Part shown: piece by piece, positions 41,309 through 46,836 of the stretch
Layout of the letters: each line of letters starts with the position of its first letter
Numbering within the stretch: position 1 is the stretch's first letter
Source: an uncultured Microbulbifer sp.
GTDB lineage: Bacteria > Pseudomonadota > Gammaproteobacteria > Pseudomonadales > Cellvibrionaceae
Length of the DNA: 46,836 nt
Direction: 5' to 3'
Assembly (NCBI RefSeq): GCF_947489355.1
Contig: NZ_CANLDD010000035.1
Location: 1-46,836, forward strand
Notes under the pieces: generated by a model
The model's database searches: none
What the model was told of the DNA's origin: nothing
Seen by the model: only the letters and a program-made list of their open reading frames with translations
Translations under genes and position numbers: made by a program

Positions 41309-41502
41309 TCCTTTTCTTCCAGACAACGCTGGGCCAGCTTGATTACATTAATCAGCTTGTACCGGCCTACCTTCACTGTGGGGTAGTACCCCCTCTGCAC
41401 TTGACGCCGGATAGTTGGCAGGGTTAGCCCGGTATCAATAGCAAACTGTTCCATGGATGCTACGGGTGACTTGAGGGGTGGTGGATCTAGTTTTGCGGCC
41501 AT
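41305..41502 (-). CDS. Cox/AlpA-like excisionase or regulator
   Basis: The 65-aa winged-helix-type protein (SMEQFAIDTGLTLPTIRRQVQRGYYPTVKVGRYKLINVIKLAQRCLEE) has the MerR/AlpA-like motif in which the residues after the helix-turn-helix read P-x-x-K-V-G-R. It is divergent from the repressor, so it likely acts as Cox does: repressing the lysogeny promoter and aiding excision. The ATG at 41502 follows GGAGTGC; a GTG at 41511 is less likely. Confidence 0.75.
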   Translation of the reverse strand: MAAKLDPPPLKSPVASMEQFAIDTGLTLPTIRRQVQRGYYPTVKVGRYKLINVIKLAQRCLEEKE

Positions 41503-41705
41503 TTTTTGCACTCCATTACTCTTGATGACGTTGCGATGGTACGTTTTAAAAACTTATTGGAAAATTATTTAAACACATATTTACGTTAAATCAATTTATA
41601 AGGCGTGATATTCATCTGTTATGTGTTAAATAAGCGTTTTCTCTTGTAATTTTTGTGTGCAATGGGCTAAATTTCGCGCGCAAACAGCGATAGAGGAGTG
41701 CAAAG
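41503..41705. promoter_or_regulatory. lysis-lysogeny switch region
   Basis: This AT-rich 200 bp lies between divergent cox-like and repressor genes. ATTTAAACACATA at 41567-41579 is mirrored by TATGTGTTAAAT at 41620-41631 (one base missing), a likely operator pair. A sigma70-type promoter for repressor and integrase can be read at 41644-41672 (TTGTAA, 17 bp, CTAAAT). GAGGAG follows just before the GTG start of the repressor. Confidence 0.6.
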
Positions 41706-42041
41706 GTGAAGGAATCAACGGAAGACAGTGCCGGAGGGCGGCTGAGAATCATCCGTGAGACACTAGGATTCACTCAGTCGGAATTCGCCGAAAAACTAGG
41801 ACTCAAGTTCCACCAGGTTCAGAATATCGAGTACGGTCGGCACAGGATTACCGAGGAAGTATTTGCATCCATCGGTAAGGCTATTCCGGAGCTGCTACCG
41901 TGGGTGGTCTATGGCGGCCTAACCAAGATTGAGGCTGTACGGGACAGCGAGAAACCTCTGTGCAAGCTGATAGCTGCACGAATCGATATCGGTTTATCTA
42001 CTCCAGCATTCCTAGAGCCACCGAACAATGGCGATAAATAA
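41706..42041 (+). CDS. phage repressor (XRE-type, C/cI-like)
   Basis: The 111-aa protein has a helix-turn-helix at about 12-45 (GGRLRIIRETLGFTQSEFAEKLGLKFHQVQNIEYGRHRI) and a short C-terminal region (ELLPWVVYGG...), with no LexA-type peptidase. This matches the small non-SOS repressors of P2-like phages. GTG start with GAGGAG upstream. It overlaps the integrase gene by 14 bp, so repressor and integrase are co-expressed from the lysogeny promoter. Confidence 0.85.
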   Translation: MKESTEDSAGGRLRIIRETLGFTQSEFAEKLGLKFHQVQNIEYGRHRITEEVFASIGKAIPELLPWVVYGGLTKIEAVRDSEKPLCKLIAARIDIGLSTPAFLEPPNNGDK

Positions 42042-43071
42042 ACTTGAAAGTGGCCGATGGCAGGCCAATTGTCGACCCCTGGGACGCGACAGCAAACGGG
42101 TACGCCGCACATTCGATACCAAGTCAGAAGCTGTACGTTGGGAGCGTTCCCAACTTGCCGCTGCCGACAAAGGAGAATGGTCACCGCCTCAACGAGATAG
42201 AAGGCAGCTAAGCGAGCTGGTGAGAACCTGGTACAAATTGCACGGACATACCCTAAAAGGGGGTAAAGAGCGACAAGACTACTTACTAGCTTTGTGTCAA
42301 ATGATGGGTGATCCCATTGCTCACAGGGTCACTTCTGAGTTCTACACCGAATTCCGCAGAAAGCGCATGGCTGGCGGGCTTGAAACAACGCCGGGAATAA
42401 ACGGGGGAAAACGAAAATCTCGGCCATGCACGGAAAACACCTGCAACCATGATCTGAGCTATTTCAAATCCATGTTTAACGAGTTGATCCGCCTAGAGAA
42501 CTGGCGCAAAGAAAACCCCTTGGCGAAAATACGCCCTCTCAAGTTCGACCAGGCACAATTGTCTTTCCTCAGCCTGGACCAAATCAAGAAGCTACTATCG
42601 ACACTGGCAAAGAGCCGGTCTAAGCATGTGCTCCAGGTAGCCAATATTTGCCTCGCCACTGGTGCTCGATGGGGAGAAGCCGAAGGACTGCGCAGTGAGC
42701 AGATACGGAACTGCCGGATCACCTATGCAGGTACCAAGAGCGGCAAAACTCGAACGGTACCAATCTCCAAGGAACTGGAAGACAAGATATTTGCTGAAAA
42801 CCCTCACACAGGCCCCCTATTTCAGGACTGTTATAGTTCCTTTGTCCGTGGACTGGAAAAGAGCAGTATTATTCTGCCCCGAGGGCAGTGTACCCATGTA
42901 CTCCGGCATACCTTCGCCAGCCATTTCGTAATGAATGGCGGCAACCTGCTGACGCTAAAAGAGATACTAGGCCATGTTGACATTAAGATGACTATGCGTT
43001 ATGCGCACTTGGCACCCGAACACCTAGAAGATGCCGTCACACGGAATCCCCTGGCGCACATGAAGAACTAA
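42028..43071 (+). CDS. int: tyrosine integrase of the main prophage (P2-type)
   Basis: This 347-aa P2-like integrase has an N-terminal arm-binding domain (AINKLESGRWQANCRPLGRDSKRVRRTFDTKSEA). The catalytic core carries ATGARWGEAEGL (Arg), TKSGKTRTVP (Lys), HVLRHTFASHF (His-x-x-Arg), LGHVDIKMTMRYAHLAP (His and nucleophilic Tyr). It recombines attP with the tRNA-Arg 3' end. It stops about 120 bp before attR, with paired GTGTCCAC sites between. Confidence 0.95.
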   Translation: MAINKLESGRWQANCRPLGRDSKRVRRTFDTKSEAVRWERSQLAAADKGEWSPPQRDRRQLSELVRTWYKLHGHTLKGGKERQDYLLALCQMMGDPIAHRVTSEFYTEFRRKRMAGGLETTPGINGGKRKSRPCTENTCNHDLSYFKSMFNELIRLENWRKENPLAKIRPLKFDQAQLSFLSLDQIKKLLSTLAKSRSKHVLQVANICLATGARWGEAEGLRSEQIRNCRITYAGTKSGKTRTVPISKELEDKIFAENPHTGPLFQDCYSSFVRGLEKSSIILPRGQCTHVLRHTFASHFVMNGGNLLTLKEILGHVDIKMTMRYAHLAPEHLEDAVTRNPLAHMKN

Positions 43072-43076
43072 CCAAG

Positions 43077-43095
43077 GTGTCCACAAAGTGTCCAC
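43077..43095 (+). promoter_or_regulatory. paired GTGTCCAC motifs inside attR (candidate integrase arm sites)
   Basis: GTGTCCACAAAGTGTCCAC, two copies 11 bp apart, lies 6 bp after the integrase stop. It matches 5381-5399 inside attL apart from one spacer base. Presence on the phage side of both att cores is what split attP arms should look like. Confidence 0.6.
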
Positions 43096-43191
43096 ATGGA
43101 ACAAAACTATAGGAGTCTATTGGTAATAGAAAACTAGATTTCATGCGGGCTTCCGGCACATTAGCGACCTTTATACCCCCTTGTGGCTGGA

Positions 43192-43236
43192 CTACGAACC
43201 AGGCGGTCGGAGGTTCGAATCCTCCCGAGCGCGCCA
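43192..43236 (+). repeat. attR of the main prophage (tRNA-Arg 3' half, site C)
   Basis: Forty-five bases are identical to 5259-5303. The copy is followed by the best-preserved tRNA terminator of the three att copies, so its right side is probably the original chromosomal flank. The sequence to its left (GTGGCTGGA) does not complete a tRNA 5' half; the functional tRNA-Arg must lie left of this window or elsewhere. Confidence 0.9.
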
Positions 43237-43244
43237 TATAGATC

Positions 43245-43278
43245 AAGGGCTTACGTCAATCGGCGTAAGCCCTTTTTT
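43245..43278 (+). terminator. tRNA-Arg terminator downstream of attR
   Basis: AAGGGCTTACG and CGTAAGCCCTT form a perfect 11-bp stem with an 8-base loop and a T run. Its position 9 bp after the CCA end is typical of a tRNA terminator. A diverged copy follows att site A. Confidence 0.85.
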
Positions 43279-43368
43279 GTTGTTGCCAAAAAATAATGCC
43301 AAAAATAACAGATCAACCTTGGCATTCTGGCCATCCCAGCCTCTATTAGCCAATCTATTCCTATCTTT

Positions 43369-43800
43369 TTATTCCTTCACCCGCGCCAAAATCTGTGTAG
43401 ATTCCTGCTCCGAAAAGCGCAGCCCATACTTCTCAACAATTGCCATAAACCGCTTAACATAGATGGCCTGCACTGGCTCATAGGGTGGCATCCACTTATC
43501 AAGGCCTTTGTCCCCTTTACTCTGGTTCCGGCCATCATCAACCAGCCATAGGTTCTCAGGGTCTTCTGCAAACTGCCTCTGGGGACCAGCACCGTTCTGG
43601 CCATACACATAATTGCCCACGCCGGCTTTATAGGTGATATTGCCGATGGCGTTGTAGCGCAGGGTCTGAGCTTCTCGGCCAGCCAGCTGGGCGCTGGTGA
43701 GGCGGTTTAATTCGTCATAGACAAAGTCTTCGCGCAGGCTTTTATCACCGCTTTGCTCCTCACGGCTTTTAAGGTTGCCAAGATCGTCCCAGTCATAGGT
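43369..43800 (-). pseudogene. RHS-repeat fragment fused to an HNH-like nuclease tail
   Basis: Reading leftward from 43800: TYDWDDLGNLKSREEQ, FVYDELNRLTSAQLAG, YNAIGNITYKAGVGNYVYGQNGAG, the standard YD/RHS repeat pattern. The frame then switches without an RHS core into ENLWLVDDGRNQSKGDKGLDKWMPPYEP...YVKRFMAIVEKYGL. This resembles the C-terminal HNH-type (DUF1524-like) nuclease block with N-x-x-K-G-D and W-x-P-P. No N-terminal part exists: unrelated sequence begins beyond 43800. This is the 3' end of a former polymorphic toxin gene. Stretch 43804-43968 has no gene. Confidence 0.75.
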
Positions 43801-43968
43801 GAGTGATCATACACTCAAAATCAGGTAGCCAAATTCACTATGCCACTACATTTGGTGACCGGGCGCCTCTACTTGCTCTTGGTCTATTGTTCAACCGATC
43901 CATGACAAATTGAGTCTGCTCAGCTGTGAGCTTACTGAATCCAAAAATATGCCAATTCCTGAATTTAT

Positions 43969-44241
43969 CTATATCTTACTTATAGGCAGGAATCGGGCAT
44001 CAAATTCCTCTAAGAAAAATGCTCTCAATGCAAGCATGAACAATACAACGATAGCAAGCCCTAAAAAATCTCTTTCTACTAATATTGATATCATTAGAGC
44101 CAAACTAATGCTAACCAACCCAGAATGCAAAGCTCCAATTAAAACAGCTGCACCACAAGATGAACAAAATGTTCCTTTTTTTAACTCAGCTATATTGATT
44201 GTATTTTTTTTACACTCTGGGCACTGTCTGTAAGTTTTCAT
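43969..44241 (-). CDS. zinc-ribbon membrane protein, possible bacteriocin immunity protein
   Basis: The 90-aa protein opens with a zinc ribbon (YRQCPECKKNTINIAELKKGTFCSSCGAAVL) and continues with two membrane helices (SGLVSISLALMISILV, FLGLAIVVLFMLALRAFFL). ATG at 44241 is preferred to 44262. It lies about 95 bp downstream of a bacteriocin-like gene in the same orientation, where immunity genes often sit, but the sequence matches no immunity family I know. AT-rich. Confidence 0.6.
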   Translation of the reverse strand: MKTYRQCPECKKNTINIAELKKGTFCSSCGAAVLIGALHSGLVSISLALMISILVERDFLGLAIVVLFMLALRAFFLEEFDARFLPISKI

Positions 44242-44336
44242 AAAAACACCATTCAAGCGCATAGCACAAACCAGGCTGAATATCTACAACCTGGCTGTAA
44301 ATATCATACTATTTCAAAGAATGATAGACTTGACCA

Positions 44337-44534
44337 TTAAGGCATTTCAAAAACTTTCTCATGAGCCCCTACTGCAGCTCTAAAAGTTCCATAAGCCAAA
44401 GAGCCACTACTGAGTGCATGTTTTGCGAGTTGACTTGATAGAAATCTTGAGCCAACTGAAACGGCGACAGGCAAGAATACATTAACCCATCCTCCGTTTA
44501 TCTGCTCAACCTCATTCATAGTAAGTTCTTTCAT
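44337..44534 (-). CDS. double-glycine-leader bacteriocin/microcin precursor
   Basis: The 65-aa peptide has leader KELTMNEVEQINGG, ending in Gly-Gly as required by C39-peptidase exporters. The predicted 50-residue core (WVNVFLPVAVSVGSRFLSSQ...AAVGAHEKVF) is hydrophobic with small-residue patches, like class II bacteriocins. It sits between a degenerate ABC exporter gene and a small membrane-protein gene. The leader pattern is seen directly; antibacterial activity is inferred. Confidence 0.75.
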   Translation of the reverse strand: MKELTMNEVEQINGGWVNVFLPVAVSVGSRFLSSQLAKHALSSGSLAYGTFRAAVGAHEKVFEMP

Positions 44535-44588
44535 TTTATTGTCTCATTAAGTTAAATATTATGCCAACACATTGTCAGCTAGATTTAT

Positions 44589-44992
44589 CTACCTCCCTGT
44601 AGATTTGACTGTTTCCGGTCTATGAGCAACCAATACCCGAGTAATGGCGAGTTGTTGAATATGTTGGTTAACCAGCGATTCATTCGCCATATCCAGATGA
44701 CTGGTTGCTTCGTCCATGAACAGGATGCAAGGTGCGCGATATAAGGTGCAGGTCATCACAATTCTTTGCTTTTGCCCTCCACTAAGGCTGGTGCCCATAT
44801 GACCAGCACTGACAAAACCCACAGAGCGCACAGGCAACAGTAATTGTGCTGTAAGTGCGTGATCTTCTGGCACAAGGGATAAAACCGGGCTATCAGTTTG
44901 TGCCTGCTGGCCCTCGACCGCCTGCAGATTACTAACAACTCCCGCTTGGGAAGTCTTAATGATCTAGGCACGCTGATTATGTTACGGCGCAC
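44589..44992 (-). pseudogene. fragment of a peptide-exporting ABC transporter ATPase
   Basis: The tail of an ABC ATPase is clear: GTSLSGGQKQRIVM (signature), TLYRAPCILFMDEATSHLD (Walker B), VLVAHRPETVKSTGR. The D-E-A-T-S-H-L-D wording is typical of RaxB/CvaB-type bacteriocin exporters. Upstream, an R-R-N-I-I-S-V remnant is in another frame. Walker A, the membrane domain and the C39 peptidase are missing. Only about 400 bp survive, so the bacteriocin has no intact local exporter. Stretch 44993-45224 holds no gene I would defend. Confidence 0.75.
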
Positions 44993-45224
44993 TTTTTATC
45001 ATTTCATCCGTCATACTTCAACGAAATGGAATTACAAGCTATTATGGCGGTTGCTCAAAGAAATGAGCATTTGTATGGGGTGGGTGCAAGCTTGATTCAG
45101 CGGGCTGCGCTGAGTCAGTTTATTCCGGTGTTCATTTTTGAACTCAGCTCTTTCCGGTCGCCGTAAATCCTTCAAACTAGCCGCCAGTTGGTTACTTCTT
45201 TCAGGCGTTCATACAGGAGCCCTT

Positions 45225-45590
45225 TCACTCCCCAATCACCACCCGCAGGTTCACTGTGCGCTGGATACACTCCATGCGCCAGGCCCCTTTGTTGACCTCT
45301 TCATTCTCCGTGCCCTCGGCCACAGCGGAAGCTTGCAGGGTTTCCACCTTGCCCGGTGTTTGCCAGGGGGTGCCGGCAGCATTGCTGCGCAGCTGGTTAT
45401 CCGTGGTGACGAAGGCACCGAACATCTTGTAGGCAAACTGGTCGGGACTGCCGTCCTGGTCCAGATCAATTGGATTGCGTACCTGCGAGATGCGCACAAT
45501 ATCACCGACATAGATGCCGCTGGTCAGTTCGTAAAAGTGTTCGCCTTCTCCGGCATTGCTGATGCCAGTGGCTTGAATGTATTCAATCAT
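45225..45590 (-). CDS. hypothetical protein downstream of the Hint protein
   Basis: The 121-aa acidic protein (MIEYIQATGISNAGEGEHFYELTSGIYVGDIVRISQVRNPIDLDQDGSPDQFAYKMFGAF...) looks like a soluble beta protein. DLDQDGSPD resembles a calcium-binding aspartate loop. It lies 20 bp after the Hint-domain gene in the same orientation and may be functionally linked. No family recognised. Confidence 0.55.
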   Translation of the reverse strand: MIEYIQATGISNAGEGEHFYELTSGIYVGDIVRISQVRNPIDLDQDGSPDQFAYKMFGAFVTTDNQLRSNAAGTPWQTPGKVETLQASAVAEGTENEEVNKGAWRMECIQRTVNLRVVIGE

Positions 45591-45610
45591 GTTGCTTCCT
45601 TAATTAGCTA

Positions 45611-46836
45611 TTAGGGCTTGTGGGCTCCGTTGTGGGTAATAACCCGGTGCGCTCTGTCCACACCGGCGGCATAGCTGATATTACCCACGCTGATCTTGTA
45701 CACGGTGCGCAGGCCGGCACATTCGACCCGCTCGACGATTTCCCAGGTGAGCGGTTCCTCTTTATGCAGCACACCCAGTGTCACCCCCTGGCAATGCTGG
45801 GCTTCGTACACTGTGCCGCGTGGATCAGTCACCGGGGTTTCACAGCTGCAAATCACCTGGGCACCGCTTGCCATGGTGAGCAGTACACAAGGCACTTCGT
45901 CCTGGGGTTTTACTGCCTGAATCGCGCCCAGATGGGTATCGCTGTCACCAATATCCCAGCAGTCGATCAGATCTCCCGCTTTGCAGTGATCCGCCTGCAG
46001 CTTTTCTGTCAACCAGGTGCCGGCAGCCACGCACCAGGGATCGTCCGGCACGGTGCCGCCACCGCCATTGGCAGGTGTCCGGATGGTGCCGACCGAGCGG
46101 CGCCAGGTACCGGCGGTCTGCTGGGAATAGATGGTGGTGGCCTTGTAGGTGACGGCTCCGCCTTTGGGGCCTGGATCATCGCAATAGACATAGTATTTTC
46201 GGCTGAACGACAAGCCACTAATACTGCCGGCGTTATAGTTCACCAAACCAAAATCAAACTGCACCGAGTGGGCGGCAATGTTGATCCTGGCAGTGCTACC
46301 AGCATCCACAGCGGAGAGTGCGGAGCTGGTGGGCAGGCTGGCGATACCGGACTGGATCAACGGCAGGTTGCGCTGGTCCTGCACTTCCACTACGTCGATC
46401 TTGACGTAGTCGATCAGCATTGAGCCCTCTTTGTTGGAGTAATTCCCACGAAACATCGGGGCCATAAAACGCACATTGGCCTGCAGTTTGGCGGGGTTGC
46501 CGATATGGTTACCTTCGCGAGCGACACTGTACTCGGCATTACCGCTGGCATTGCCCTTTACATAGGCCACCAGCCTTTGCCAATACTCCCCCACCAGGTT
46601 CAGGTTTTGCGCAAGCACATAGTGTTGGCTGCCGGTGCTGTTCGCTCCGCTGGCATTGCAATAATTACCATTGGCATCGAAGCCGGCCAGACCCGCGTAG
46701 AGGGTCCGGGTGGTGTCGCTATGATTGTAGAAATAAACACGGGCTTCAATCCGATACAATTTATCGGGATCAAAGGGCACCTTATCCCGGTGGTGCATTA
46801 CCACATAGTCGTTAAGGCGGGCCGCACCGCCACCGA
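45611..46836 (-). CDS. beta-rich phage-tail-like protein with C-terminal Hint domain (N-terminus outside window)
   Basis: The frame is open from the window's right edge (GGGAARLNDYVVMHHRDK...), so the true start is beyond 46836. The visible N-terminal part is a jelly-roll-like beta domain (LYRIEARVYFYNHSDTTRTLYAGLAGFD... YWQRLVAYVKG). From about 46050 leftward comes a Hint domain: WCVAAGTWLTE (catalytic-type Cys), KAGDLIDCWD, CSCETPVTDPRG, and a C-terminal AAGVDRAHRVITHN ending His-Asn. Hint domains self-cleave in polymorphic toxins and phage tail proteins. Almost nothing follows the HN, so a passenger would have to be another gene. Confidence 0.7.
   Translation of the reverse strand, partial: GGGAARLNDYVVMHHRDKVPFDPDKLYRIEARVYFYNHSDTTRTLYAGLAGFDANGNYCNASGANSTGSQHYVLAQNLNLVGEYWQRLVAYVKGNASGNAEYSVAREGNHIGNPAKLQANVRFMAPMFRGNYSNKEGSMLIDYVKIDVVEVQDQRNLPLIQSGIASLPTSSALSAVDAGSTARINIAAHSVQFDFGLVNYNAGSISGLSFSRKYYVYCDDPGPKGGAVTYKATTIYSQQTAGTWRRSVGTIRTPANGGGGTVPDDPWCVAAGTWLTEKLQADHCKAGDLIDCWDIGDSDTHLGAIQAVKPQDEVPCVLLTMASGAQVICSCETPVTDPRGTVYEAQHCQGVTLGVLHKEEPLTWEIVERVECAGLRTVYKISVGNISYAAGVDRAHRVITHNGAHKP

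Larger units (their letters stand above)
5259..43236. mobile_element. P2/K139-like temperate prophage integrated at a tRNA-Arg 3' end
   Basis: The element is bounded by identical 45-bp tRNA-Arg 3' halves at 5259-5303 and 43192-43236. Its integrase gene ends about 120 bp inside the right boundary. It carries a full set of P2-type morphogenesis genes: portal, terminase, scaffold, capsid, head completion, sheath, tube, tape measure, J, I, fibre and spike. It also has lysis genes, a primase, a repressor and a cox-like regulator. DUF2586 sheath, DUF2597 tube and DUF2590 proteins are the hallmark of the K139-like branch. No essential structural gene is visibly broken; the one clear phage-side pseudogene (9550-9959) lies in the cargo zone. 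It may therefore still be inducible, which is inference. Confidence 0.9.

Noticed and set aside
43192..43236. Functional tRNA-Arg gene
   Set aside because: Only the 3' half from the anticodon loop onward is present at all three sites; no acceptor/D-arm half lies upstream, so these are att remnants.
45026..45166. 46-codon rightward frame (ELQAIMAVAQRNEHLYGVGASLIQRAALSQF)
   Set aside because: It reads plausibly protein-like but has no ribosome site or recognisable family and lies in debris; too weak to annotate.

Overview
The window looks like the chromosome of a moderately GC-rich gammaproteobacterium. A marine Cellvibrionales/Microbulbifer-like host is my inference from codon and protein flavour, not proven. 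It is a pile-up of integrated elements at the 3' end of a tRNA-Arg gene. The centrepiece is an essentially complete P2/K139-like temperate prophage of about 38 kb (5259-43236). It is bounded by two identical 45-bp copies of a tRNA-Arg 3' half, with the same paired GTGTCCAC motif just inside each end.

Region by region. Positions 1-4127 are the early/integrase end of a second, related prophage that continues left of the window. It holds a DUF2786 protein, an ASCH-like phage protein, a repeat-bearing membrane protein, a DUF4224 protein and a tyrosine integrase. Positions 4191-5258 are a 1-kb interval between two tRNA-Arg fragments that carries only a higBA toxin-antitoxin pair. Positions 5669-10743, just inside attL, are a cargo zone: an AHH-nuclease-like toxin with a putative Imm11-like immunity protein, a DUF5131/TcmP two-gene cassette of unknown function, a broken phage gene, and an AT-rich protein with ADP-ribosyltransferase-like motifs. 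Positions 10763-30652 are the leftward late operon (head, tail, lysis, baseplate, fibre), including a tail chaperone gene with a dnaX-type -1 frameshift site and a DNA methylase inserted among head genes. Positions 30828-33954 run rightward: terminase ATPase, portal and an Ogr-type late activator. Positions 33951-41502 are the leftward early operon: Cox/AlpA-like regulator, TOPRIM primase-helicase, small unknown proteins, a second repeat-bearing membrane protein and a D12-class adenine methylase. Positions 41706-43071 hold the repressor and integrase, reading rightward into attR.

Right of attR (43237-46836) is bacterial flank made mostly of debris: an RHS-repeat fragment ending in an HNH-like nuclease tail, a zinc-ribbon membrane protein, a double-glycine-leader bacteriocin precursor beside a broken ABC exporter, and a protein with a C-terminal Hint domain that runs off the window.

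The most unusual signals are two arrays of 21-bp direct repeats inside the genes of two paralogous membrane proteins, one per prophage. Each codes for a heptad-repeat tail and is built at DNA level around an AAAC-GTTT-type palindrome. Close behind are a 36-bp inverted repeat framing a CTGAACC-rich, origin-like spacer beside the primase, and the toxin/defence-like cargo next to attL.
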